A DNA stretch of 64,000 nucleotides. Origin: Roseovarius litoreus. Its GTDB lineage: Bacteria; Pseudomonadota; Alphaproteobacteria; Rhodobacterales; Rhodobacteraceae. Location: positions 186,001 to 250,000 of the forward strand of contig NZ_FRCB01000004.1 of NCBI RefSeq assembly GCF_900142765.1, read 5' to 3'. A program made the translations under genes and the position numbers. Positions 9,116 to 17,126 of the stretch are shown here, piece by piece (positions within the stretch are counted from its first letter, which is position 1; each line of letters begins with the position of its first letter). The notes under the pieces were generated by a model, which searched no databases, was not told the DNA's origin, and saw nothing but the letters and a program-made list of their open reading frames with translations.

Positions 9116-9402
9116 TCCGCCATATCGTCTTCTTCACCGCCCGCGACGCCGCCGATCTGGACCGTATCCGCGCCGGGCTCGAAACGCTGGCCAGCATCCC
9201 CCATGCGCGCCATTTCGAAGTCGGCCGCAACCTGCATGCCGACCGGCTGACCGGCGCCGAGGTGGATTTCGTGGTCTATGCCGAGTTCGACAGCGAGGAC
9301 GATCTGGCCGCCTACAAGGCCCATCCGACCTATGCCCGCGCCATCGAGATCGTCAAACCCCTGCGCGACATGCGCATCGCCGCCGACATCATCGCCTCCT
9401 GA
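9112..9402 (+). CDS. Dabb (stress-responsive A/B barrel) domain protein
   Basis: A 96-residue dimeric alpha/beta-barrel protein of the Dabb family: [11 protein letters not shown] at the start, HFEVGRNL and [20 protein letters not shown] in the second half. Dabb proteins are small ferredoxin-like folds, and their activities vary or are unknown. It overlaps hisE by 4 nt, so it is translated from the histidine mRNA, but no histidine role is known. It is the last gene of the run; two hairpins follow. Confidence 0.85.
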   Translation: MIRHIVFFTARDAADLDRIRAGLETLASIPHARHFEVGRNLHADRLTGAEVDFVVYAEFDSEDDLAAYKAHPTYARAIEIVKPLRDMRIAADIIAS

Positions 9403-9494
9403 AGCGTCCCGCCACCGGGCTTGCACGCGGCACCCCGCAGGCGGCCAGACCACCGGCGCGGTTTCTTCTGGCCGGAAATATCCCGGGGGAGACA

Positions 9495-9534
9495 GTCAAA
9501 TCCCCCGGATTTGACTGGCGGGGGCAGAGCCCCC
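9495..9534. repeat. double hairpin element (REP-like) between convergent genes
   Basis: Two perfect hairpins side by side: GTCAAATCC/GGATTTGAC (9495-9503 and 9507-9515) and GGGGGC/GCCCCC (9520-9525 and 9529-9534). They follow CCGGAAATATCCCGGGGGAG at about 9471-9490. From general experience this kind of block recurs in Rhodobacterales intergenic regions; that it is repeated in this genome is inference. It lies between the convergent ends of the Dabb and CoA-binding genes and could end transcription or protect 3' ends. Confidence 0.6.
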
Positions 9535-9562
9535 ATCTTCCTTGCCCGACCAGCCCCCGGCC

Positions 9563-10036
9563 TCACAGTTTCGACGAGATGACCCCGGTATTGAACCCGC
9601 CCATGCGCAATTCGCCGAACAGGCGCTGATATTCGATCTTGGGACAACGGTTCATCACCACATCGACGCCGCGCGCGGCTGCCGCCTCGGCGGCCTCGTG
9701 GTTTTCGACGCCGATCTGCATCCACACCGTCTGCAGATCGGGAAAACAGCCCAGCGCCTCCTCGACGATGGGCGGCACATGCTCAGAGCGGCGGAAGATA
9801 TCCACCATATCCACCCCGCCCTCGATCTCGCTCAGGCTGGCTTTCACCTCGGCGCCGAAAACCCGCTCTCCGGCATGGCCGGGATTGACCGGCACCACCT
9901 CGAACCCCTTCAGGCTGAGATAGCGCGCCACGTAATAGCTGGGCCTCACGGGGTTCATCGACACGCCCACCACCGCCACGCGCTTGGTGCGGGTCAGGAT
10001 GTCGCGCAAGAAGGCATCGGAATAGTCATTGCTCAT
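9563..10036 (-). CDS. CoA-binding protein (YccU-like)
   Basis: A 157-residue Rossmann-fold CoA_binding protein: nucleotide motif KRVAVVGVSMNPVRPSY near residue 18, then PVNPGHAGERVFG and VDMVDIFRRSEHVPPIVEEA. The family is related to the CoA-binding part of succinyl-CoA synthetase. Its physiological role is unclear. ATG at 10036 follows an AGGG site; a GTG at 10045 is possible. A terminator for the upstream gene sits 37 nt before it, so it probably has its own promoter within the short leader. Confidence 0.82.
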   Translation of the reverse strand: MSNDYSDAFLRDILTRTKRVAVVGVSMNPVRPSYYVARYLSLKGFEVVPVNPGHAGERVFGAEVKASLSEIEGGVDMVDIFRRSEHVPPIVEEALGCFPDLQTVWMQIGVENHEAAEAAAARGVDVVMNRCPKIEYQRLFGELRMGGFNTGVISSKL

Positions 10037-10063
10037 GGGCTTCACCCTACCCGGCTTTGCGGG

Positions 10064-10096
10064 AAGAAAAAAGCGCCCAAGGAATGCCTTGGGCGC
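10064..10096 (-). terminator. rho-independent terminator for minus-strand transcript
   Basis: A perfect 10-bp stem (10073-10082 with 10087-10096, GCGCCCAAGG) with a 4-nt loop, followed on the minus strand by TTTTTTCTT. It ends the transcript of the zinc-ribbon gene 150 nt upstream, or of a small RNA in that gap. Confidence 0.85.
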
Positions 10097-10246
10097 CAGT
10101 CGCGGAACGAGGGACAGTGAAGTGAAACACCGATGTTCCGTATCGGCGTTCCTGTAACTGAAGTAGGAAGCCTTGCGCCAAAATAAAGAGGCGCGGCGTT
10201 TCGACCCGGTTCACATTCTCGCGACCATCGCATCAGCGCCGGCCTT

Positions 10247-10579
10247 TCAGTCGAAAATATCCTCGACCACATCCCAGATCTCGCTCAGCACCTTGCGCCC
10301 CAATGATTTGCGCCGCTTCACCGGCTTGCGCCGGGCGCGCTCGCCCAACGCCAGACGGCGTTCTTCGTCCCAGTCCACCTGCACCTTGCGCCGTGGCCCG
10401 GACGGCACCGCGCCCGTGGGCCGTCCGATTTTTTTCCGGGTATCATCCTGTTGCGGCATGAACTTCATGTCATGCAGCGGCGCCCCACAGGCCGAACAGC
10501 TGAGTTCATGCCGGCCCTGATCCAGAACCAGCGCGGCGCGCGTGCCGCAATAATTGCATGTGGCGATTTTCGGTCCCAT
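10247..10579 (-). CDS. zinc-ribbon protein of unknown function
   Basis: A 110-residue protein with two CxxC pairs near the N-terminus (ATCNYCGTR and LSCSACGAPL), the pattern of a zinc ribbon. A very basic middle follows (ERARRKPVKRRKSLGRK) and an acidic/aromatic tail ends it. This looks like a nucleic-acid or RNA-polymerase-associated small protein. It lies 20 nt after rlmB on the same strand, so the two may be cotranscribed. I do not recognise a characterised homologue. Confidence 0.75.
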   Translation of the reverse strand: MGPKIATCNYCGTRAALVLDQGRHELSCSACGAPLHDMKFMPQQDDTRKKIGRPTGAVPSGPRRKVQVDWDEERRLALGERARRKPVKRRKSLGRKVLSEIWDVVEDIFD

Positions 10580-10599
10580 GGGTCTCCGGCGGTTTTGCG

Positions 10600-11385
10600 T
10601 CAGCGTCTCGATGCATATAGGGCGACAGCCGCCGCGTTTGAGACGTTGAGCGATCCGAAATCGCCCGAAAAGGCGATTCGCACCAATTCGTCGCAGGTTT
10701 CGCGGGTCTTTTCGCGCAATCCCGGCCCCTCGGCCCCCAGAACCAGCGCCACCGGACCCTCCGTGCGGCCCTCCAGCGCCTCCTCTATGGTCCGCTCCGC
10801 CTCGCCCGCCAGCCCCAGCACCACATAGCCCATGCCCTGCAGCGCCTCGATCGCGCGCCCCAGATTGGTCACCCGCAGATAGGGCTGGCGCTCCAGCGCG
10901 CCGCTCGCGGTCTTGGCCAGCGCGCCTGTTTCGGGCGCCGAATGGCGGTGCGGCGCGATCACCGCGCAGGCCCCGAACACTTCCGCCGAGCGCAGAATCG
11001 CCCCCACGTTATGCGGATCGCTCACCCGGTCCAGCAACAGAACGCGCGGCGGCGCCTCACCCGGCGCGCTGGCGCAGATCGCCTCCAGCGCCCCCCAATC
11101 CAGCGGCTTGACCTCAAGCGCCGCCCCCTGATGCACCGATTGCGGATCAAGCGGCGCGGTAAACCGCCTCGGATCGGCGATCTCGGGCTCCAGCCCGCCC
11201 ACGGCGATCGCCTCTCCCAGCCGGTCGGCGGCATTGCGTGTCACGATCAGCCGCAGCTTGACGCGCGCAGGGTTCATCAGCGCGTCGCGCACCGCATGCA
11301 GCCCAAAGAGCCACACGGTCTCGGCCGCAGCGGCCTTTTTCGCCTGTTCCTTCTCGACGACCCAACGGGGTTTCTTGACGGCCAT
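10600..11385 (-). CDS. rlmB: 23S rRNA (guanosine-2'-O-)-methyltransferase, TrmH/SpoU family
   Basis: A SPOUT methyltransferase of 261 residues. An N-terminal substrate-binding domain (WLFGLHAVRDALMNP near residue 26) is followed by the catalytic knot with the three SpoU motifs: LLDRVSDPHNVGAILRSAE, ALVLGAEGPGLRE and SLNVSNAAAVALY. RlmB methylates G2251 of 23S rRNA in E. coli; the exact site here is inferred. The start at 11385 gives a basic N-terminal tail (MAVKKPRWVVEKEQAKK). It points away from the divergent tRNA-Tyr gene. Confidence 0.88.
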   Translation of the reverse strand: MAVKKPRWVVEKEQAKKAAAAETVWLFGLHAVRDALMNPARVKLRLIVTRNAADRLGEAIAVGGLEPEIADPRRFTAPLDPQSVHQGAALEVKPLDWGALEAICASAPGEAPPRVLLLDRVSDPHNVGAILRSAEVFGACAVIAPHRHSAPETGALAKTASGALERQPYLRVTNLGRAIEALQGMGYVVLGLAGEAERTIEEALEGRTEGPVALVLGAEGPGLREKTRETCDELVRIAFSGDFGSLNVSNAAAVALYASRR

Positions 11386-11451
11386 TCCGGTCCCTTCCTT
11401 CTGCGGCGCGACAATGCGGGCGCGCATCGCCCGGCGCAAGGCATTTTCCGG

Positions 11452-11480
11452 TTGACGCTGGTGGGCCGCTTTCCTAAATA
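11452..11480 (+). promoter_or_regulatory. sigma-70 promoter of tRNA-Tyr
   Basis: TTGACG at 11452-11457 and TAAATA at 11475-11480 with an ideal 17-nt spacer, placing the start near 11487, about 27 nt before the mature tRNA. Confidence 0.75.
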
Positions 11481-11513
11481 CGCCCTCACGCTTGGGGCAC
11501 AGCCCCGGGCCGT

Positions 11514-11597
11514 GGGCGACAGGCCGCAAGGTGTGGCAGGGGACTGTAACTCCCTCGCGGAGACGCACGCTAGGTTCGATTCCTAGGTCGCCCACCA
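11514..11597 (+). tRNA. tRNA-Tyr (anticodon GTA)
   Basis: A type II tRNA with long variable arm. The acceptor GGGCGAC (11514-11520) pairs with GTCGCCC (11587-11593). The anticodon arm GGGGA-CTGTAAC-TCCCT carries anticodon GTA. The variable arm is built around CGCGGAGACGC, the T-arm is CTAGG-TTCGATT-CCTAG, the discriminator is A, and CCA is encoded at 11595-11597. Confidence 0.97.
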
Positions 11598-11713
11598 TTA
11601 TCCCCCCTCCAGGATCAGCAAAATTCCATGGCGCGGCACCGCTTTGCACCCTTCTGCCCGCGCGTCATCCCTTCTATACTCATCCCAAGGCGGAACCGGG
11701 CAGAGTGTGTGTG

Positions 11714-12790
11714 ATGGCCAAAAAGGCAGCGAAGGCGACAGCGGCGAAACGAAAAACCGCCCCGGCGAAACCAAAAGCCGCCGCGGCGAAACCGAAACCC
11801 GTCGCCGACCGGCCCTTCAACATCGTGATCGTCGGGCAAGGCGGGCGCCTGCAATACGAAGCGGTGATCTTCGCCGCCTCCCTGCGCGCCCATTCGCCCG
11901 ATTTCAAAGGCCGCCTGATCGTGGCCGAACCTCAGCCCGGCCCGAAATGGAAGGACGATCCCACCATCCGCGGTGACGACACCCGCGCCCTTCTCGCCGA
12001 ACTGGGCGCCGAGATCGTGCCCTTCACCTCCCGCCATTTCGGCCAGCCCTACCCTTACGGCAACAAGATCGAGGCGCTGTTTGCCCTGCCCAAGGGCGAA
12101 CCCTTCGTGTTCTTCGACACCGACACGCTTGTGACCGGCGACATCACCACCGTGCCCTTCGATTTCTCTCGCCCCACCGCATCGCTGCGCCGCGAAGGCA
12201 CATGGCCCGAGATCCAGCTTTATGGGCCGGGCTACACCGCCACCTGGAAATCGCTCTATGACAAGTTCGGACTGGATTTCGACAGCTCCCTCGATCCCGC
12301 ATGGCCCGATGAATTCTGGCGCCGCTACCTTTACTTCAACGCGGGGTTTTTCTTCTACGACTGCCCGCATGTCTTCGGGCAACGCTTTCTCGACTACGCC
12401 CTTGCGATCCGCGACGACGCGCCCCCCGAACTGATCTGCCAATCGCTCGATCCCTGGCTCGATCAGGTGGCGCTTCCGCTGGTGATCCATGCGCTTGGCG
12501 GCGGGCGCGACACCTTGCCTTCCGGTCTTCTGGATGGCGCGGTGACCTGCCATTACCGGCTCTTTCCGCTGCTCTACGCCCGCGAATCCGAGCGTGTCAT
12601 CGAGGTGCTGGAAGAGGTGACATCCCCCAACCGCATCAAGAAAGTGCTCAAATCCTATGACCCGGTGAAGTTCATGATCTACCACGGTCGGGGCCGCAAG
12701 GTCCGCGCGCTCTTCGATCAGGACGACCTGCCGCGCAAGGAACAGGCGATCCGCAACACGATCAAGCGCAACGGCTTCTGGATGCGCTGA
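11714..12790 (+). CDS. glycosyltransferase-like protein with Lys/Ala-rich N-terminal tail
   Basis: A 358-residue protein. Residues 2-32 are a histone H1-like Lys/Ala/Pro tail (MAKKAAKATAAKRK, then PAKPKAAAAKPK). The rest looks like a nucleotide-sugar glycosyltransferase fold: FNIVIVGQGGRLQYEA near residue 36, PYPYGNKIEALF near 114, and a DxD-type motif in VFFDTDTLVTGD near 135 that would hold the divalent metal and sugar nucleotide. The second half has YLYFNAGFFFYDCP and LDPWLDQVALPLV. I do not recognise a characterised member. The ATG at 11714 overlaps a GTGTGTGTG run without a strong ribosome binding site. Confidence 0.7.
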   Translation: MAKKAAKATAAKRKTAPAKPKAAAAKPKPVADRPFNIVIVGQGGRLQYEAVIFAASLRAHSPDFKGRLIVAEPQPGPKWKDDPTIRGDDTRALLAELGAEIVPFTSRHFGQPYPYGNKIEALFALPKGEPFVFFDTDTLVTGDITTVPFDFSRPTASLRREGTWPEIQLYGPGYTATWKSLYDKFGLDFDSSLDPAWPDEFWRRYLYFNAGFFFYDCPHVFGQRFLDYALAIRDDAPPELICQSLDPWLDQVALPLVIHALGGGRDTLPSGLLDGAVTCHYRLFPLLYARESERVIEVLEEVTSPNRIKKVLKSYDPVKFMIYHGRGRKVRALFDQDDLPRKEQAIRNTIKRNGFWMR

Positions 12791-12964
12791 AGCGCGTCAG
12801 GGGCACGGGAAATATCCTCCCGCCCAGACACATCCCTTGCGAACGCCGTTCCCGTATGGCGCGCCACACCCGAACAGTGTTCCGCCCCTCTCGTGGCCAG
12901 TTGTGACACTCCCGGCAATGCCCTACACATTGCGCCAAGCAATTCCCGAGGGAGGACAATCCAC

Positions 12965-14245
12965 ATGGCTTACGGTTTCGACACATTGCAAATCCATGCC
13001 GGCGCCCGGCCCGATCCGGCCACCGGTGCCCGCCAGACACCCATCTACCAGACAACCGCCTACGTGTTCCGCGATGCCGAACATGCCGCGGCCCTCTTCA
13101 ACCTGCAGGAAGTGGGATATATCTATTCGCGCCTGACCAACCCGACCGTGGCCGTGCTTCAGGAACGCGTGGCCACGCTCGAGGGCGGCGCCGGTGCCGT
13201 CTGCTGCTCGTCGGGCCATGCCGCGCAGATCATGGCGCTCTTTCCGCTCATGGCACCGGGCTGCAACGTGGTGGTGTCCACCCGGCTTTATGGCGGTTCG
13301 GTCACCCAGTTCAGCCAGACGATCAAGCGTTTCGGCTGGTCGGCGAAATTCGTCGATTTCGACGATCTCGCGGCGGTCGAGGCGGCGGTCGATGACGACA
13401 CCCGCGCGATCTTCTGCGAATCGATCGCCAATCCCGGCGGCTACATCACCGATCTCGACGCGATCTCCGGCATCGCCGACAAGGTGGGCCTGCCGCTGAT
13501 CGTCGACAACACCTCCGCCACGCCCTATCTGTGCCGCCCGATCGAACATGGCGCCACGCTGGTGGTGCATTCGATGACCAAGTTCCTCACAGGCAACGGC
13601 ACCGTGACCGGCGGCGTCGTGGTCGATTCGGGCAAGTTCGACTGGTCCGCCAGCGGCAAGTTCCCGTCCCTCTCGGACCCCGAACCCGCCTATCACGGCC
13701 TGAAATTCCACGAGACATTCGGCCCTCTGGCCTTCACCTTCCACGGCATCGCCATAGGCCTGCGCGATCTGGGCATGACCCTGAACCCGCAAGCCGCGCA
13801 TTACACGCTGATGGGCATCGAAACCCTGTCCCTGCGGATGCAGCGCCATTGCGAGAACGCCGAAAAGATCGGTGCGTGGCTCGAATCCCATCCGGCGGTC
13901 GATCACGTGACCTATGCGGGCCTGAAATCCTCGCCCTATCACGACCGGGTCGCGCGGATCTGTCCCCGTGGCGCGGGCGGGCTCTTCACCGTGGCGCTCA
14001 AGGGCGGCTATGACGCCTGCGTCAAGCTCGTGGACAGCCTCGAGCTCTTCTCGCATGTGGCCAATCTGGGCGACACCCGTTCGCTCATCATCCACTCGGC
14101 CTCGACCACTCACCGCCAGCTCACCCCCGAGCAGCAGAAAGCCGCGGGTGCCTCGCCGAACGTGGTGCGCATCTCCATCGGAATCGAGGATGCCGACGAC
14201 CTGATCGCCGATCTGGATCAGGCGCTGGCCAAGGCGGGCGGCTGA
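12965..14245 (+). CDS. metY: O-acetylhomoserine sulfhydrylase (aminocarboxypropyltransferase)
   Basis: A PLP-dependent Cys/Met metabolism enzyme of 426 residues that makes homocysteine (or methionine with methanethiol) from O-acetylhomoserine. The PLP-binding lysine lies in HSMTKFLTGNG near residue 207; substrate and cofactor residues are in SRLTNPTVAVLQERVA and VDNTSATPYLCRP. The size and the N-terminus GFDTLQIHAGARPDP match MetY rather than MetB/MetC. The start follows GAGGGAGGAC. The 174-nt leader was checked for SAM-II type riboswitch features and none were seen. Confidence 0.9.
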   Translation: MAYGFDTLQIHAGARPDPATGARQTPIYQTTAYVFRDAEHAAALFNLQEVGYIYSRLTNPTVAVLQERVATLEGGAGAVCCSSGHAAQIMALFPLMAPGCNVVVSTRLYGGSVTQFSQTIKRFGWSAKFVDFDDLAAVEAAVDDDTRAIFCESIANPGGYITDLDAISGIADKVGLPLIVDNTSATPYLCRPIEHGATLVVHSMTKFLTGNGTVTGGVVVDSGKFDWSASGKFPSLSDPEPAYHGLKFHETFGPLAFTFHGIAIGLRDLGMTLNPQAAHYTLMGIETLSLRMQRHCENAEKIGAWLESHPAVDHVTYAGLKSSPYHDRVARICPRGAGGLFTVALKGGYDACVKLVDSLELFSHVANLGDTRSLIIHSASTTHRQLTPEQQKAAGASPNVVRISIGIEDADDLIADLDQALAKAGG

Positions 14246-14431
14246 CCGGCCAGACCTGCCCGGTCACCCGCGCCGCGCACAGCATGTCACGCATCACCGG
14301 CGCCGCCTCATACCGGGGCGGCCCCGGACCTTTCCACGCAGAATCCTTTCCCTCGGCGGGAAGCTGCTGTAGAATCTCGCTGCTGAGGGACGGACTCCCA
14401 AAGGCCCTGACCCGATGCTAGTGCAGTACAA

Positions 14432-16996
14432 ATGAAACCGAATTTCGCCCTGACTCTCTCTTTCGACGGCATCGGCCTGTTGCACCGGGCCGAAGCAGGC
14501 TGGCACGTCGTTGGCGAGGTGTCGCTCGACGGCTCCAACCTTGCAACCGAACTGGCGGATCTTCGCGCCAAGGGGCTGGCGCTCGATCCTTCGGGCATGA
14601 CCACCCAACTGGTGATTCCCGACGAACAGATCAAATTCCTGTCCTTTTCCGCCGCAAATGCCGACCACGACGCGCTGGAACAGGCCGTGCGCGACAATCT
14701 CACAGGGGCAACCCCCTATGCGCTCGAGGATCTGGTCTATGACTGGTCGCTCGATGCTGGACAGGTCCATGTCGCGGCCGTCGCCCGCGAAACCCTCGCC
14801 GAAGCCGAGGAGTTCGCAAGCGCCCACGCCTTCAATCCGGTCAGTTTCACAGCCAAGCCCGGCTCGGGGCAATTTGCCGGCGCCCCTTGGTTCGGCAAGA
14901 CCGCGCAGGCTGGCCAGCACATCCCCGAGGGCGAAACGCTCGATCCCGACACCGCCCCGATCCATGTGATCGGCCCGGCGCCCCCGCCCCCTGCGGATGC
15001 TGCCGAAACCGCCGACCTCCCGGCCTCGGACCCGGCCGACAGCGCCGCGACACCAGCCCTTGCCGACGCGGACCCGTCCGACGCCGACACCGCAACACCC
15101 GCCGACGCCGCGCCGGACCTCGACGACGCACAGGCACAAGACGCAGCACCGGACCTCGACGCCGCACAGACGCCCGACGAAGCGACGGCCCCCGACACAG
15201 ACCCGGACCCCGAGGCTGTCTCTAACCCTCAGGCGCCCGACGAACCCGAGGCGGACCAGACCCCCGCCGCGCCTCCCGTCACCCCACCGGTTGCCGCACC
15301 CGGTGCCGACCAGACACCCGCCCCGGCCTTCCGTTCGATCCGCGCCACCCGCGACGAGCCCTCCGCGCTCCCCGCCGCACCGCGCCTCGAAGGGGCCGAC
15401 CGCAGCCTGCGCACCCCGGACGACGCCCCTCCGGTCACCGGTCAGCCCGAAGACGCCCTCTCCGAGCGCAACGCCTCGCGCCTCGCGGCCTCTCTCGCCG
15501 CCGAACCGCAGGACCGGCTTCACCCCGCGCCCGCCGAGCCCCCTGCCGAAACAAGCGCCGCCTCCTTCTTCTTCGCGCGCCGCTCGAGCGAACCGGTGCC
15601 CGCCACCGTCGCCGCCCCGCCTCCCCCCGCCGACGAAAAGCAGCGCATGACCATCTTCGGCGCGCGCGAGCCCGTCGAAGTCGGCGGCAAGCCGCGCTAT
15701 CTGGGCCTGATCCTGACCGCCCTCCTGCTGCTCTTCCTGATCGTCGTGGCCGCCTGGGCCTCGGTCTTCGCCGAGGACGGCATCGCCCGGCTCTTCCGCA
15801 GCGCGCCCGAACCGCAGATCGCCCAAGTTCCCAAACGCCCCGATCCCGCGCCGCTGCCCGCGCCCGCGCAGACGCAACCGGCCCCCACCGATCTTGCCGC
15901 CCTGCCCGACGCGGACGCAAACGCCGACGCCAGCGCGCCCGCAACCACCGACACCTCGTCCCTCACCGCGCGCCCCGACCCGACCGAGCTTTCGCCGGAC
16001 GAGGCGCTGGCCCGCTATGCCGCTACCGGCATATGGCTCATGGCGCCCGAAGCGCCCTCCGCACCGGGCCTCATCACGCTCGACGATTTCTACCAGACCT
16101 CGATCGACACGCGGGTTCGCTCCTCGGATGCGGTGGCCCTGCCCGACATGGACAGTCTCCGCCACGAGGCGCGCCCCCAAACCCCCCCCGCTCCGGCCCC
16201 CGCCGGCACCCGCTTCACCGTGGATGAGCGCGGGCTCGTCGTCGCCACGCCCGAGGGCGCGCTGACACCCCAGGGCGTGCGCGTCTTTGCGGGCCGCCCC
16301 GCCCTGACCCCTCCGGCCCTGCCCGACCGGCCCACCGCCATCGCCAGCGCATTGCCCGAGGCCGAAACCAGCCGCCTTCTGGGCGTGCGGCCGCAGCTGC
16401 GCCCCGACACGCTGGCCGAACAGAACGAGCGTGCCTCTCTGGGGGCCGGTGGACGCAGCCTGGCCGAACTTGCCACCCTGCGCCCCCGGTTGCGCCCCCC
16501 AAGCGCCCAGCAGACCGCCCAGCAGGCCGCAGCCCCGACGCCAAATGTCGATCCCGATGCCGTCGCCGCCGCCCTGGCCGAGGCCGCCTCGGAACCCGAT
16601 CCTTTCGCCTCGGCCACGCCGCAGGCGGTCACCGCCTCGCTCAAGCCCAATCCGCGGCCCAATAATTTCGACCGCACCGTCGCCCGCACCCGCGAGGCCG
16701 AACAGGCAACCCCCGTCGCCGCCAATCAGCGCATGGCGCCAAGCGCGCCCACCGCCACCACCGTGGCCCGTGCCGCCACCGACCAGAACGTGATCTCGCT
16801 GCGTCAGGTCAACCTGATCGGCGTCTACGGCACCCCCACCAACCGCCGCGCCCTCGTCCGTCTGGCCAATGGCCGCTACGAAAAGGTCAAGGTGGGCGAC
16901 AGGCTCGATGGCGGGCAGGTCGCCGCCATCGGCAATGACGAGCTGCGCTATCTCAAACGCGGTCGCAACATTGTGCTCAAGATGCCACGCGGCTGA
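14432..16996 (+). CDS. large envelope protein with GspL/PilM-like N-terminus and GspC/PilP-like C-terminus
   Basis: An 854-residue protein not tied to a named family here. Residues 1-140 resemble the actin-like cytoplasmic domain of GspL/PilM (LTLSFDGIGLLHRAEAGWHV, VIPDEQIKFLSF, TPYALEDLVYDWSL, VAAVARETLAEAEEFA). Residues about 180-410 are low-complexity Asp/Pro/Ala-rich. One membrane segment (LGLILTALLLLFLIVVAAWA) lies near 421-446. A Pro-rich periplasmic stretch follows, and residues 785-854 look like the HR/PilP fold of GspC/PilP (NLIGVYGTPTNRRALVRLA, KVKVGDRLDGGQVAAIG). The topology would be cytoplasm-in, C-terminus in periplasm. No secretin, ATPase or pseudopilin gene is nearby. The start lacks a clear ribosome binding site. 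Confidence 0.75.
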   Translation: MKPNFALTLSFDGIGLLHRAEAGWHVVGEVSLDGSNLATELADLRAKGLALDPSGMTTQLVIPDEQIKFLSFSAANADHDALEQAVRDNLTGATPYALEDLVYDWSLDAGQVHVAAVARETLAEAEEFASAHAFNPVSFTAKPGSGQFAGAPWFGKTAQAGQHIPEGETLDPDTAPIHVIGPAPPPPADAAETADLPASDPADSAATPALADADPSDADTATPADAAPDLDDAQAQDAAPDLDAAQTPDEATAPDTDPDPEAVSNPQAPDEPEADQTPAAPPVTPPVAAPGADQTPAPAFRSIRATRDEPSALPAAPRLEGADRSLRTPDDAPPVTGQPEDALSERNASRLAASLAAEPQDRLHPAPAEPPAETSAASFFFARRSSEPVPATVAAPPPPADEKQRMTIFGAREPVEVGGKPRYLGLILTALLLLFLIVVAAWASVFAEDGIARLFRSAPEPQIAQVPKRPDPAPLPAPAQTQPAPTDLAALPDADANADASAPATTDTSSLTARPDPTELSPDEALARYAATGIWLMAPEAPSAPGLITLDDFYQTSIDTRVRSSDAVALPDMDSLRHEARPQTPPAPAPAGTRFTVDERGLVVATPEGALTPQGVRVFAGRPALTPPALPDRPTAIASALPEAETSRLLGVRPQLRPDTLAEQNERASLGAGGRSLAELATLRPRLRPPSAQQTAQQAAAPTPNVDPDAVAAALAEAASEPDPFASATPQAVTASLKPNPRPNNFDRTVARTREAEQATPVAANQRMAPSAPTATTVARAATDQNVISLRQVNLIGVYGTPTNRRALVRLANGRYEKVKVGDRLDGGQVAAIGNDELRYLKRGRNIVLKMPRG

Positions 16997-17126
16997 TCCC
17001 CTCCCGAACCCGGCACCGCCCTAAAATACCGCCGCCGCATTGCGGCATTCCTGCGAAGTCTCTACGCTTGGCTCGAACACGGCACCGGCCATTCTGCCGC
17101 GCGCCGCTCTACAAGGCGCATTGCAC

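Noticed and set aside
12791..12964. Possible SAM-II riboswitch before the O-acetylhomoserine sulfhydrylase gene
   Set aside because: The expected pseudoknot sequences were looked for and are not there.
14294..16180. 628-codon minus-strand open frame opposite the large envelope protein
   Set aside because: Gly/Arg/Val-rich shadow of the Asp/Pro/Ala-rich linker; no motif, no ribosome binding site.
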